A DNA stretch of 64,000 bases from JAHRAW01 sp963693025 (GCA_963693025.1 OY843749.1:186001-250000), one strand, 5' to 3'; counted from the stretch's first letter, positions 17,831 through 26,993 are shown. Numbers and translations: made by a program. Notes: generated from the sequence alone by a model not told the origin.

Positions 17831-19327
17831 ATGGCGATTACAAACAACGAGATACTGCTGATGGCTGAAGTGGTTTCGCGCGAGAAAGACCTCGACAAAG
17901 AAATCATTTTCAACGCCATTGAAGCGGCCCTGGCGACCGCCACGCGCAAGTGGCACAGCGGCGACATCGACGCCCGCGTCAGCATCCATCAGGACACCGG
18001 CGACTACGACAGTTTCCGCGTCTGGGAAATCATCCCCGACGACGACGAGTTGGAATTCCCCGACCGGCAAATCGCGCTCGCCGAGGCGTTGCAAAGCCAT
18101 CCCGACATTGAAGCCGGGGCGACCATTGAAGAGCCGATTGAGAAGGTGGAGTTTGGCCGCATCGCCGCGCAAGCCGCCAAGCAGGTAATCATGCAGAAAG
18201 TGCGCGAAGCCGTGCGACTGCAGACCGCCGAGCGTTATCAGGACAAATTCGGCGTGCTGATTTCCGGCACCGTCAAGCGTTTGGAGCGGGGCAACGCGAT
18301 TATCGACCTCGGCGACAGCGAAGCCATTCTGCCGAAGAGCGGCATGATTCCGCGCGAAGGGCTGCGCCCCGGCGACCGCATCCGCGCGTTGCTCAAAGAC
18401 ATCGACACCGAAGCGCGCGGACCGCAACTGGTGCTGACCCGCCTGACGCCGGAGTTCCTGATCGAGTTGTTCAAACTGGAAGTGCCGGAAGCCGGCGAGG
18501 GCATCATCGAGATTCTCGGCGCCGCCAGAGACCCCGGTTCGCGCGCCAAAATTTCCGTGCGCAGCAAAGACGCCAACGTCGACCCGGTGGGCGCGTGCGT
18601 CGGCATTCGCGGCTCGCGGGTGCAGAGCGTGTCCAATGAAATCTTCGGCGAGCGCGTCGACATCATTGTCTGGTCGGAGGACAGCGCGGAGTTCGTGATA
18701 CAGGCGCTCGCGCCGGCGGAGGTTGAGTCGATTTATGTCGATGAAGACCAGGAGACGATGGATGTGGTGGTGACCGAGGAAAACCTGTCGCGCGCCATCG
18801 GGCGCGGCGGGCAGAACGTCCGTCTGGCTTCCGAGTTGACCGGCTGGGAGTTGAATCTGATGACCGACCAGGACGCCGCCGAGAAACAAGAGAGCGAGCA
18901 AAAGGCGCTCGCCGACAACTTTATGGATAGCCTGGACATCGACGAAAATGTCGCCACGATTCTCGTTCAGGAAGGCTTCAACTCGCTTGAGGAAATCGCC
19001 TATGTGCCGCGGCAGGAGATTTTGGATATTGAAGAGTTTGACGAAGAGTTGGTGGACGAGTTGCGCAACCGCGCACAGGACACCCTGCTGACCAGCGCGA
19101 TTGCCTCGCAGGAGGAAAAGGAGCCGGAAGAAGATTTGCTCGCCATGGCGGGAATGGACGACGAGACCGCGCACGCATTGGCGGGCGGCGGCATTCGCAC
19201 GATGGAAGACCTCGCCGACTGCTCGGTTGACGAGGTGCTGGATGTCATTGAGATGGAGCGCGAGCGCGCCGGCGAGTTGATCATGACCGCGCGCGCGCCG
19301 CTGTTTGAAGAGCGCCAAGCGGGCTGA
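17831..19327 (+). CDS. nusA: Transcription termination/antitermination factor NusA
   Basis: 498 residues. Domain order is clear: N-terminal RNA-polymerase-binding domain (residues 1-130), S1 (about 135-200), two KH domains with VGACVGIRGSRVQ and AIGRGGQNVRLA, and two acidic C-terminal repeats (about 365-420 and 435-490). The two C-terminal repeats are the form found in Gammaproteobacteria such as E. coli, where they contact the alpha subunit and relieve autoinhibition. NusA modulates pausing, Rho-dependent termination and rRNA antitermination. Confidence 0.97.
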   Translation: MAITNNEILLMAEVVSREKDLDKEIIFNAIEAALATATRKWHSGDIDARVSIHQDTGDYDSFRVWEIIPDDDELEFPDRQIALAEALQSHPDIEAGATIEEPIEKVEFGRIAAQAAKQVIMQKVREAVRLQTAERYQDKFGVLISGTVKRLERGNAIIDLGDSEAILPKSGMIPREGLRPGDRIRALLKDIDTEARGPQLVLTRLTPEFLIELFKLEVPEAGEGIIEILGAARDPGSRAKISVRSKDANVDPVGACVGIRGSRVQSVSNEIFGERVDIIVWSEDSAEFVIQALAPAEVESIYVDEDQETMDVVVTEENLSRAIGRGGQNVRLASELTGWELNLMTDQDAAEKQESEQKALADNFMDSLDIDENVATILVQEGFNSLEEIAYVPRQEILDIEEFDEELVDELRNRAQDTLLTSAIASQEEKEPEEDLLAMAGMDDETAHALAGGGIRTMEDLADCSVDEVLDVIEMERERAGELIMTARAPLFEERQAG

Positions 19328-19369
19328 GCGGGCTAATCAAAGGCAAACCGAAAGCAACCAGAGTTTATT

Positions 19370-21967
19370 ATGTCGCAAGTAACCATCACCCGTTTCGCCA
19401 AGCAGATTAATGTCAGCGCCGAGAAGTTGTTGACGCAACTTGAGGACGCCGGCATCGAGGGCAAGAACAAAAAGGATTCGCTGACCGACGACGAGAAAAT
19501 GAAACTGCTGGAATCTTTGCAGAGCAACCACGCCCGCCGTATGGCGGTGGGGCATCAGATTACGCTCAAGCGCAAGACCACCAGCGAAATCAAGCAGACG
19601 TCAAGAACCGGCGCCGCCCGCACCGTGCATGTCGAGACGAAAAAGCGGCGCACCTTCGTCAAGCGCAGCGCCATCGAAGCGCAGCACGCCAAAGAAACCG
19701 CCAAGTTGGCGGCTGAGCAAGCGCAGCGCAGCGCGCAAAAGGAAGCCGAACAAAAACGCCTGGGCGAGGAGGCGAAGGCGCGGGAAGCGAGCGAAAAGGC
19801 GATTCAGCACGCCGCCATGCAAGTCGCCGAGCAAGCGCGCCTTGAACACGAGGCGCAGCGCACTCAACGCGAGAAGGATGCGGAAGAACTGGCGACGGTG
19901 GAGACGGAGGCGGCGGTGGCGACGGAGCCGGCGGATGTGCAAGCCGCGACCTCAGCCAAAGCGGAGACAGAAATACAACCGGACGCGCCGGCGCCGACCC
20001 CGCCCGAAACGCCGCCCGCGCCCGCCGGAGACGGTGCGCGCAAGGGCAAGGGGAAGAACAAAAAAGGCAAGGGCGCAGGGCAGGGCGGGCGCGCGGAATT
20101 GCATGTCGCCAAAGAGCGCCGCGGCAAAACCCGGCGCAAGCCGATGCGCAAGCCGGGCAAAATTTCCTCGACCATTTCCGATGCGCATGCGTTTGTCAAA
20201 CCGACCGAATCGGTGGTTCACGAAGTCCAGATTCCCGAAACGATTAGCGTCGCCGATTTGGCGCAGGCGATGTCGGTCAAAGCCGGCGAAGTGATTAAGG
20301 CGATGATGGCGATGGGGTCGATGGTGACCATCAATCAGTTGCTCGACCAGGACACCGCCATTTTGGTGGTTGAGGAAATGGGGCATCGCGCCAAGGCGAT
20401 GGCGGACGAAGATCCCGAAGCGCTACTGCTCGCGCAGAACGACCAGGCGCAGGAACTCAAACCGCGCCCGCCGGTGGTGACCGTGATGGGGCATGTCGAC
20501 CACGGCAAAACCTCGCTGCTCGACACCATTCGAAAGAGCAAGGTCGCCGGTGGCGAAGCCGGCGGCATCACCCAGCATATTGGCGCGTACAAAGTCAAAC
20601 TGGACAAGGGCGAAATCTGTTTCCTCGACACGCCGGGACACGAAGCATTTTCGGCGATGCGCGTGCGCGGCGCGAAAGCCACCGATTTGGTCATCCTTGT
20701 GGTCGCGGCGGATGACGGCGTCAAGCCGCAGACCATTGAGGCGATTAGCCACGCGCGCGCCGCCGACGTGCCGCTCATCGTCGCCATCAACAAAATCGAC
20801 CGCGAGCAGGCGGATGTTGAGAAGGTCAAGCAGGAACTGACCCATCACGAAGTCGTTTCCGAGGAGTTGGGCGGCGATGTGCTGATGAACGAGGTCTCGG
20901 CGCTCAGCGGCGAGGGCGTGGACGAGTTGCTGGAATCGGTGTTGTTGCAAGCCGAAGTGCTCGACCTCAAAACGCGCTACGACGGGCCCGCCGGCGGCCA
21001 GGTGGTGGAAGCCCGCCTCGACAAGGGGCGCGGCCCGGTGGCGACGGTGCTGGTGCAGCGGGGCACCCTGCGGCGCGGCGACACCGTGCTGGCGGGGCGA
21101 GAATCGGGACGCGTGCGCGTGCTCGCCGATGACCGCGGGCGGCCACTGCAACAGGCCGGACCTTCAACGCCGGTGGAGATTCAGGGACTCGCCGGCGTGC
21201 CGGTGGCAGGCGACGATTTGCTCGTGGTCGGCGATGAGCGCAAGGCGCGCGAAATCGCGCTCCACCGCCAGGGCAAATACAAGGAAGTCAAACTCGCACA
21301 GCAGCAGAAGTCCAAACTGGAAAGCATGCTCAACCGCATGGAGGAGGAGCGGGCGAAATCCCTCAACCTGCTCATCAAAGCGGATGTGCAAGGCTCGGTG
21401 GAAGCGCTTTCCGATGCGCTCGAAAAAATGTCAATCGACGATGTGGAGGTCAAGGTGGTGCACGGAATGGTCGGCGGCATCACCGAATCCGACGTCAATC
21501 TCGCGGTCGCCTCCGGCGCCATCATCATCGGTTTCAACGTGCGCGCCGACGCCACCGCGCGGAAGTTGATTGAAAACGAAGGCGTCGAGGTTCACTACTA
21601 CAACGTGATTTACGATGTGCTCGATGTGGTGAAGTCGCGGATGTCGGGGATGCTCTCGCCAATCATCAAGGAAAAGCCGGTCGGTTTGGTGGAGGTGCGC
21701 GACGTGTTCAAGACGCCGAAAATCGGCGCCATCGCCGGCAGTTATGTAATGGACGGCGCGATTAAACGCAACCTGCCGGTTCGCGTGCTGCGCGACAACA
21801 TCGTTATCTTTGAGGGCGCCATCGATTCGCTGCGCCGTTTCAAGGAGGATGTCAACGAGGTCAAGAGCGGGTTTGAATGCGGCATCGGCATCAAAAATTA
21901 CAACGATGTCAAAGTCGGCGACCAGATTGAAGTGTTTGAGATCGTCGAAACCGCGCAGCAACTGTAA
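19370..21967 (+). CDS. infB: Translation initiation factor IF-2
   Basis: 865 residues. An N-terminal IF2_N domain starts at VTITRFAKQINVSAEKLLTQLEDAG and leads into a long charged coiled-coil linker rich in Ala, Glu, Lys and Arg (about residues 100-280). The G domain has GHVDHGKTSLLD, DTPGHEAF and NKID. Domains II-IV follow, including the C-terminal fMet-tRNA-binding domain. It places fMet-tRNA on the 30S subunit and promotes subunit joining. Internal starts that would give a shorter isoform, as in E. coli, cannot be decided here. Followed by rbfA after 31 bp. Confidence 0.97.
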   Translation: MSQVTITRFAKQINVSAEKLLTQLEDAGIEGKNKKDSLTDDEKMKLLESLQSNHARRMAVGHQITLKRKTTSEIKQTSRTGAARTVHVETKKRRTFVKRSAIEAQHAKETAKLAAEQAQRSAQKEAEQKRLGEEAKAREASEKAIQHAAMQVAEQARLEHEAQRTQREKDAEELATVETEAAVATEPADVQAATSAKAETEIQPDAPAPTPPETPPAPAGDGARKGKGKNKKGKGAGQGGRAELHVAKERRGKTRRKPMRKPGKISSTISDAHAFVKPTESVVHEVQIPETISVADLAQAMSVKAGEVIKAMMAMGSMVTINQLLDQDTAILVVEEMGHRAKAMADEDPEALLLAQNDQAQELKPRPPVVTVMGHVDHGKTSLLDTIRKSKVAGGEAGGITQHIGAYKVKLDKGEICFLDTPGHEAFSAMRVRGAKATDLVILVVAADDGVKPQTIEAISHARAADVPLIVAINKIDREQADVEKVKQELTHHEVVSEELGGDVLMNEVSALSGEGVDELLESVLLQAEVLDLKTRYDGPAGGQVVEARLDKGRGPVATVLVQRGTLRRGDTVLAGRESGRVRVLADDRGRPLQQAGPSTPVEIQGLAGVPVAGDDLLVVGDERKAREIALHRQGKYKEVKLAQQQKSKLESMLNRMEEERAKSLNLLIKADVQGSVEALSDALEKMSIDDVEVKVVHGMVGGITESDVNLAVASGAIIIGFNVRADATARKLIENEGVEVHYYNVIYDVLDVVKSRMSGMLSPIIKEKPVGLVEVRDVFKTPKIGAIAGSYVMDGAIKRNLPVRVLRDNIVIFEGAIDSLRRFKEDVNEVKSGFECGIGIKNYNDVKVGDQIEVFEIVETAQQL

Positions 21968-21998
21968 CCCCGGCGCCGACTTCCAAGCGGGCGGGAGC

Positions 21999-22343
21999 AT
22001 GCAAGAAGTTGACAGACGCCGGCGCGTCGCCGAACTAATCCGCCGCGAACTCTCCACGCTAATCGCCCGCGAAGTGGATGACCGGCGCGTAAAAATGGTC
22101 TCAATCACCGCCGTCAGCGTGAGCAAGGATTTGAAGCAAGCGACGGTTTATGTCTCCAGCGTAGAACAATCCGCCGCCGCCGAGGATATCGAAAAAACGC
22201 TGAACCACGCGGGCAAATATCTGCGCTACCTGCTGGGGCAACAGATTCACCTCAGAGTAACGCCGGGCTTGCTGTTCAAATACGACGACAGCATCCGGCG
22301 GGGGATGAAGATGACTACGCTGATTGATTCGCTTAATAAGTAG
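21999..22343 (+). CDS. rbfA: Ribosome-binding factor A
   Basis: 114 residues from the ATG at 21999. The sequence has the KH-like fold features of RbfA: R-R-R-R-V-A-E-L-I-R-R-E-L at the N-terminus, VSITAVSVSKDLKQATVYVS and the closing LLFKYDDSIRRG. It binds the 30S subunit near helix 1 of 16S rRNA and is needed for late maturation. Upstream GGGAG gives a ribosome-binding site. Two tandem dispersed repeats have entered between rbfA and truB, which may uncouple truB from the operon. Confidence 0.94.
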   Translation: MQEVDRRRRVAELIRRELSTLIAREVDDRRVKMVSITAVSVSKDLKQATVYVSSVEQSAAAEDIEKTLNHAGKYLRYLLGQQIHLRVTPGLLFKYDDSIRRGMKMTTLIDSLNK

Positions 22344-22411
22344 GGGTTGGGGGTTTGGGTTGTTTGTTGGTGTGGGGGGGTGGGTTGGACGACAGGAAAA
22401 TAACCAACACA

Positions 22412-22679
22412 TCGTCATTCTCGAACGATAGAAAAATAGGGAGCCGACAGGCGACCATATTTTTCATCGCCTTCGGGAATCTCCCTAAGGCTACCGTGAA
22501 ATTCAACAAAGCCCGTGCCAATCTTAGGGAGATTGCGCGTATCATCCCTGATACGCGCCCTACGGGCTACGCGAAAATCCGCTCCCGGCGGATTTTTCCC
22601 GAGGACGCAAGTGTCCGTAAGCCGCCGCTTAAAAGAAAAAGCGCGGCGGCAACGGTCACTAACGCTCGAGAATGACGAG
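22412..22679 (+). repeat. Dispersed nested-palindrome repeat, long form (R4, 268 bp)
   Basis: Ends ATTCTCGAACG..CGCTCGAGAATGACGAG as in R3, but a ~62-bp module is inserted in the right arm of the internal palindrome after CTTAGGGAGATT. The module has two perfect small hairpins: GCGTATCA/TGATACGC and AAAATCCGC/GCGGATTTT. It lies head to tail with R5, 7 bp apart, filling most of the 570-bp rbfA-truB gap. Confidence 0.85.
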
Positions 22680-22686
22680 TTATATA

Positions 22687-22892
22687 CCCGTCATTCTCGA
22701 ACGATAGAAAAATAGGGAGCCGACAGGCGACCATATTTTTCATCGCCTTCGGGAATCTCCCTAAGGCTAGCGTGGATTTCAACAAAGCCCGTGCCAGTCT
22801 TAGGGAGATTCCCGAGGACGCAAGTGTCCGTAAGTCGCCGCTTAAAAGAAGAAGCGCGGCGGCAACGGACACTAACGCTCGAGAATGACGAG
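22687..22892 (+). repeat. Dispersed nested-palindrome repeat, short form (R5, 206 bp)
   Basis: Same orientation as R4 and nearly identical to R3 over its length, lacking the 62-bp module. It begins CCCGTCATTCTCGA and ends GAGAATGACGAG. It is followed by a further lone end-motif (GGGAATGACGAA, 22,899-22,910) immediately before truB. Confidence 0.85.
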
Positions 22893-22913
22893 TACTTGGG
22901 AATGACGAAGTAA

Positions 22914-23912
22914 ATGCCACCCCCTAAACCCCCAAGCCAACGCAGCGACCGCATAGACGGAATGCTATTCCTCGACAAACCCGACGGCATCTCCTCCAAC
23001 CTCGCATTACAACGCGCCAAGCGGTTGTTGAATGCGCGCAAGGCGGGGCATACCGGTAGTCTTGACCCGATTGCGACCGGGTTGTTGCCGTTGTGTTTTG
23101 GCGAGACCACCAAGATTTCCGGTGTGTTTCTTGGCGCCGACAAGCGGTATTGGGTGCGTATTCGGCTGGGGGTTGTGACCGACACTGGCGACCGCGAGGG
23201 GCGGGTGCGGCGTGAGGGGCGGGTTGCGGTTACTCGGCGGCAGTTGGACGCCGCGCTCGAGCGTTTTCGCGGCGACTACGAGCAAATTCCGCCGATGTAT
23301 TCCGCCTTGAAGCGGGACGGCCAGCCGTTGTATAAACTGGCGCGCGAGGGCATCACCGTGGCGCGCGCGCCGCGAGCGGTTTCGGTTTATGCGCTGTCGG
23401 TGGAGAAATGGAGCGGCGACCTGCTCGAGTTGAGCGTGTCGTGTTCGCGCGGGTTTTATATTCGCGCGCTGGCGCGCGACCTCGGCGATGCGCTCGGTTG
23501 CGGCGCGCATGTGCGCGAACTCAGGCGAACCGCGGTCGGCGATTTCCCGGTGGAGGATGCGCTCACCCTTGAGCAACTCGAAGCCGCCGGCTCGCCCGAT
23601 GCGCGGCGGAAGTTTTTGTTGCCGACCGACCGCGTGTTGACGCATCTGCCCGCGGTCAATCTGCCCGACTCCGCCGCCTTTCGTCTCCGTCAGGGGCAAT
23701 CGGTGCAACTGGAAACCGCGGCAACCGCGACAACAGCGGCAATGGCAACGAGCGAAAACGACCTGGTGCGGGTCTATTCGGACAGCGCCGGATTTATCGG
23801 GCTGGCGGAAGTCAGCGACGACGGCAAAGTCACGCCGAAGCGCATTTTCAACCCGCCTAATCCGCCCGACTCGCCCCGCCCGCCACACGACCCACCAAAA
23901 CCGCCGCATTGA
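22914..23912 (+). CDS. truB: tRNA pseudouridine-55 synthase B
   Basis: 332 residues. The motif GHTGSLDPIATGLLPLC gives the catalytic aspartate at residue 51. R-Y-W-V-R-I-R-L-G and GFYIRALARDLG are typical TruB elements, and a PUA-like C-terminal domain follows. It makes pseudouridine 55 in the T-loop of tRNAs. The last ~20 residues are proline-rich (N-P-P-N-P-P-D-S-P-R) and probably unstructured. The start ATG directly follows a repeat end, so part of its 5' region has been replaced. The stop is 1 bp from the 3' end of a convergent tRNA-Asn gene. Confidence 0.95.
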   Translation: MPPPKPPSQRSDRIDGMLFLDKPDGISSNLALQRAKRLLNARKAGHTGSLDPIATGLLPLCFGETTKISGVFLGADKRYWVRIRLGVVTDTGDREGRVRREGRVAVTRRQLDAALERFRGDYEQIPPMYSALKRDGQPLYKLAREGITVARAPRAVSVYALSVEKWSGDLLELSVSCSRGFYIRALARDLGDALGCGAHVRELRRTAVGDFPVEDALTLEQLEAAGSPDARRKFLLPTDRVLTHLPAVNLPDSAAFRLRQGQSVQLETAATATTAAMATSENDLVRVYSDSAGFIGLAEVSDDGKVTPKRIFNPPNPPDSPRPPHDPPKPPH

Positions 23913-23913
23913 T

Positions 23914-23989
23914 TGGCTCCCCGGGACAGACTCGAACTGCCGACAGGGTGGTTAACAGCCACCTGCTCTACCAACTGAGCTACCGGGGA
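23914..23989 (-). tRNA. tRNA-Asn (GTT)
   Basis: 76 nt on the minus strand including encoded CCA. The acceptor stem TCCCCGG pairs fully with CCGGGGA, discriminator G73. Anticodon loop CTGTTAA gives GTT. The T-loop TTCGAGT is canonical. It converges on truB with no spacing. Confidence 0.95.
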
Positions 23990-23999
23990 ACGCGGGCGA

Positions 24000-24028
24000 A
24001 TGTTAAGCGCCGACGCCGCGCAGGTCAA
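24000..24028 (-). promoter_or_regulatory. Sigma70-type promoter for tRNA-Asn
   Basis: On the minus strand TTGACC (24028-24023) and TAACAT (24005-24000) are 17 bp apart, placing the start a few bases before the tRNA 5' end at 23989. It is back to back with the tRNA-Val promoter. Confidence 0.65.
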
Positions 24029-24032
24029 GGGC

Positions 24033-24060
24033 TTGTTTGTCGACGGGCGGCTGTTATACA
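24033..24060 (+). promoter_or_regulatory. Sigma70-type promoter for tRNA-Val
   Basis: TTGTTT at 24033-24038 and TATACA at 24055-24060 with a 16-bp spacer, about 28 bp before tRNA-Val. The -35 element is weak. Confidence 0.45.
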
Positions 24061-24088
24061 CTCCGCGTTTTCGCAGGCGGCAGGCGGC

Positions 24089-24165
24089 AGGCGCGTAGCT
24101 CAGTTGGTTAGAGCACCACCTTGACATGGTGGGGGTCGGTGGTTCGAATCCACTCGCGCCTACCA
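24089..24165 (+). tRNA. tRNA-Val (GAC)
   Basis: 77 nt with encoded CCA. Acceptor AGGCGCG pairs fully with CGCGCCT, discriminator A73. Anticodon stem CCACC/GGTGG encloses TTGACAT, giving anticodon GAC. T-loop TTCGAAT is canonical. It is divergent from tRNA-Asn and about 90 bp upstream of thrS. Confidence 0.95.
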
Positions 24166-24256
24166 ACATCCGCAACGCGTTGCCATTGCTCGGCGAGCCG
24201 TCTTGAACTTGTTGATTGTCACGCGCCCTTTTGTGGCGGGCGCCACTGAAACTTAA

Positions 24257-26185
24257 ATGCCTGAAATCACCCTCCCCGACGGCTCCAAACGCCGCTTCGA
24301 CAACCCGGTCAGCGTCGCCGATGTGGCCGCCGACATTGGCGCGGGGCTCGCCAAAGCCACGGTCGCCGGCAGGGTCGGGGAGGCGTTGCTGGACGCCACC
24401 GACCTCATCAGCGAAGACGCCGACCTGGTGATTCTGACCGCCAAAGACGCGCAAGGGCTGGAAATCATCCGCCATTCCTGCGCGCATTTGCTCGGGCACG
24501 CGCTCAAACAACTGTGGCCGCAGAGCAAGATGGCAATCGGACCCGTGATTGAAAACGGGTTTTATTACGATATTGATTTGGAGCATCGCATCACCGACGA
24601 AGACCTGGCGGCAATCGAGCAACGCATGCGCGAGTTGTCCGACAGCGACTACGCGGTGGTCAAGCAAAAGGTGTCGTGGGACGACGCGCGCCGCACCTTC
24701 ACCGAGCGCGACGAGCCCTATAAACTGGAAATACTCGACCACGACATAGACCGCGACGCGCGCCCCGGTTTGTATCACCACCTCGAGTATGTCGACATGT
24801 GCCGCGGCCCGCATGTGCCGAGCATGGGCTTGTGCCGCTTCTTCAAGTTGATGCGCGTGTCCGGCGCCTACTGGCGGGGCAGCAATCGCAACAAGATGTT
24901 GCAGCGAATTTATGGCACCGCCTGGCCCGACAAAAAGCAACTCAACGCCTATCTGGTGCAGTTGAGCGAGGCGGAAAAACGCGACCACCGCAAACTCGGC
25001 AAGCAACTGAATTTGTTTCACATGCAGGAGGAGGCGCCGGGTATGGCGTTTTGGCATCCGCGCGGCTGGACGCTCTATCAAACGCTGATGCAGTATATGC
25101 GCGACGAGCAGCGCAAGCGCGATTACCGCGAAATCAACACGCCGGAGGTGGTGGATTTTTCGCTGTGGAAACGCTCCGGACACGCCGACAAATTCGGCAA
25201 CGACATGTTCGCGCTGGAATCGGAAGGCAAGCAGTTCGCGCTCAAGCCGATGAACTGCCCGTGCCACGTGCAGGTGTTCAACCAGGGGCTCAAGAGTTAC
25301 CGCGATTTGCCGCTGCGCCTCGCCGAATTCGGCGGCTGCCACCGCAACGAATTGTCCGGCGCGCTGCACGGCTTGATGCGCGTGCGCGGATTCGTGCAGG
25401 ACGACGGCCACATTTTCTGCACCGAAGAGCAAATCCAGAGCGAGGTGTCGGCGTTCATCGACTTCCTGCACGCGGTTTACCGCGACCTCGGTTTCGAGCG
25501 CGTGATTTACCGCCTCGCATTGCGCCCCGACGACCGGGTCGGCAGCGCCGAGGACTGGGACAAATCCGAAGCGGCGCTGGCGCGCGCGTTGGAGGCGAAG
25601 AATCTGGAATGGGAGGAATTGCCCGGCGAGGGCGCGTTCTACGGACCCAAAATCGAATTCTCGCTGCAGGACGTGATTGGCAGGGTCTGGCAGTGCGGCA
25701 CCATGCAGGTGGATTTTTCCATGCCGGGCAGGCTGGACGCGCAGTATATCGCCGAGGATGGCGGCAAGCGCGTTCCGGTGATGCTGCACCGCGCCTTGCT
25801 CGGCTCGTTTGAGCGCCTGATTGGGATTTTAATCGAGCATTACGAGGGAAAATTCCCGCCGTGGCTGGCGCCGGTGCAGTGCGTTTTGCTCAACATCACC
25901 GACAATCAGGCGAAATATGCCGCTTCGGTGGAAAAAATCCTAAAAAAACAGGGTTTCAGGGTTGAAACCGACTTGAGAAACGAGAAGATCGGGCTTAAAA
26001 TCCGCGAGCACACTTTACAACGCATCCCGTACCTGCTGGTCGCAGGCGAGCGGGAAGCGCAAACTGATTCAGTTGCCGTGCGCACCAGAGCCGGTCACGA
26101 TCTCGGCGTAATGCCGATCGGGGAGTTTGCCCGGCTGTTGGCCGAGCAAGTGGACATGCGTGGCAATTGTCGTTTAGAGGACTGA
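24257..26185 (+). CDS. thrS: Threonyl-tRNA synthetase
   Basis: 642 residues, identical in length to the E. coli protein. The N-terminal TGS domain (residues 1-62) starts MPEITLPDGSKRRF; the editing domain contains SCAHLLGHALKQLWP; the class II catalytic core has MNCPCHVQVFNQ with the zinc-binding cysteine, and RVRGFVQDDGHIFC; the anticodon-binding domain closes the protein. It charges tRNA-Thr and clears mischarged serine. It is followed by infC after three bases, the usual thrS-infC-rpmI-rplT order. No E. coli-like operator could be recognised in the ~90-bp leader. Confidence 0.97.
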   Translation: MPEITLPDGSKRRFDNPVSVADVAADIGAGLAKATVAGRVGEALLDATDLISEDADLVILTAKDAQGLEIIRHSCAHLLGHALKQLWPQSKMAIGPVIENGFYYDIDLEHRITDEDLAAIEQRMRELSDSDYAVVKQKVSWDDARRTFTERDEPYKLEILDHDIDRDARPGLYHHLEYVDMCRGPHVPSMGLCRFFKLMRVSGAYWRGSNRNKMLQRIYGTAWPDKKQLNAYLVQLSEAEKRDHRKLGKQLNLFHMQEEAPGMAFWHPRGWTLYQTLMQYMRDEQRKRDYREINTPEVVDFSLWKRSGHADKFGNDMFALESEGKQFALKPMNCPCHVQVFNQGLKSYRDLPLRLAEFGGCHRNELSGALHGLMRVRGFVQDDGHIFCTEEQIQSEVSAFIDFLHAVYRDLGFERVIYRLALRPDDRVGSAEDWDKSEAALARALEAKNLEWEELPGEGAFYGPKIEFSLQDVIGRVWQCGTMQVDFSMPGRLDAQYIAEDGGKRVPVMLHRALLGSFERLIGILIEHYEGKFPPWLAPVQCVLLNITDNQAKYAASVEKILKKQGFRVETDLRNEKIGLKIREHTLQRIPYLLVAGEREAQTDSVAVRTRAGHDLGVMPIGEFARLLAEQVDMRGNCRLED

Positions 26186-26191
26186 GTTATA
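26176..26191 (+). promoter_or_regulatory. Shine-Dalgarno and AUA start of infC
   Basis: AGAGGA (26176-26181), inside the end of thrS, lies 7 nt before ATA at 26189-26191. The only other in-frame start is GTG at 26213, which has no purine-rich site before it (CAAAACAGCAACGC). The codon before ATA is GTT, and before that is the thrS stop, so the start must be GTT, ATA or GTG. ATA has by far the best context and restores a family-like N-terminus. Confidence 0.65.
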
Positions 26192-26719
26192 GCCAAATCA
26201 AAACAGCAACGCGTGAACGATCAGATCGGCAGCGATCCGATTCGCGTGATTGGGGTTGAGGGAGACCAACTGGGCATACTGCGATTGAGCGACGCGCTGG
26301 AAACCGCGCAAGAATCCGGCTTTGACCTGGTTGAGATTTCACCCCACGCCGAGCCGCCGGTTTGCCGCATCATGGATTACGGCAAGTTTCTGTACACCGC
26401 CAGCAAGAAGCGCCAAGAGGCGAAGAAGAAGCAGAAGCAAATCACGGTCAAGGAAATCAAATTCCGCCCCGGCACCGATGTCGGGGACTATGCGATTAAA
26501 CTGCGCAACCTGACCCGGTTTCTGGAGGCGGGGAACAAGACCAAGGTGACCATGCGGTTTCGCGGGCGGGAAATGGCGCACAAGGAATTGGGCTTGGAGA
26601 TGCTGCAGTCGGTCGAGAATGACCTCGCCGAAATCGCGGTTGTGGAGCAGGCGGCGACCATGGAGGGCAGACAGATGGTGATGTTGCTGGCGCCCAAGCG
26701 CTCGGGCGCCGCCGGGTAA
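26189..26719 (+). CDS. infC: Translation initiation factor IF-3, probable AUA start
   Basis: 176 residues from ATA at 26189; a GTG at 26213 would give 168. The N-terminal domain has VEGDQLGILRLSDALETAQ and LVEISPHAEPPVCRIMDYGKF; the C-terminal domain has KFRPGTDVGDYAIK and VTMRFRGREMAHKELG. IF-3 keeps ribosomal subunits apart and rejects non-canonical start codons. In E. coli infC itself starts with AUU, which lets IF-3 repress its own synthesis; AUA here would work the same way. The gene follows thrS directly and precedes rpmI and rplT. Confidence 0.93.
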   Translation: MAKSKQQRVNDQIGSDPIRVIGVEGDQLGILRLSDALETAQESGFDLVEISPHAEPPVCRIMDYGKFLYTASKKRQEAKKKQKQITVKEIKFRPGTDVGDYAIKLRNLTRFLEAGNKTKVTMRFRGREMAHKELGLEMLQSVENDLAEIAVVEQAATMEGRQMVMLLAPKRSGAAG

Positions 26720-26782
26720 CAACACGAGTAACATAACGTCAAGCGTGGCGCACGGGCGCCACCGACATAGCGGAGCAAACCA

Positions 26783-26980
26783 GTGCCAAAGTTGAAAACC
26801 AATCGGGGTGCCGCCAAGCGGTTCATGCGAACCGCCACGGGCAAATTCAAACGCACGCAATCCCACTTCAATCACATCCTCACGAAGAAGTCCACCAAGC
26901 GCAAGCGGCATCTTCGCGCAACGCGTTTGGTCAACGCCGCCGACCAGGCAGCCGTCAAAAAACTGCTGCCGTATAGTTAG
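26783..26980 (+). CDS. rpmI: Ribosomal protein bL35
   Basis: 65 residues from a GTG at 26783, preceded by CGGAG. The sequence PKLKTNRGAAKRF opens in the usual way and is strongly basic, with KKSTKRKRHLR before the C-terminal helix. It is a 50S subunit protein. Placement between infC and rplT is the conserved order; in E. coli rplT product L20 represses both genes through the rpmI leader, which I could not confirm from sequence alone. Confidence 0.96.
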   Translation: MPKLKTNRGAAKRFMRTATGKFKRTQSHFNHILTKKSTKRKRHLRATRLVNAADQAAVKKLLPYS

Positions 26981-26993
26981 GAGAAAATTCGTC

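Noticed and set aside
22355..22920. Several open frames of 60-120 codons running through repeats R4 and R5 on both strands, and similar frames in R3, R6, R8 and R9
   Set aside because: The same peptide-like strings recur wherever the repeat occurs, change frame between copies, have no ribosome-binding sites and follow the palindromes. They are by-products of the repeat sequence.
23774..25789. A 671-codon minus-strand open frame opposite truB, two tRNA genes and thrS
   Set aside because: It crosses tRNA genes and two well-supported + strand genes; its length comes from high GC content and codon bias on the other strand. Similar antisense frames occur opposite nusA, purF and accD.
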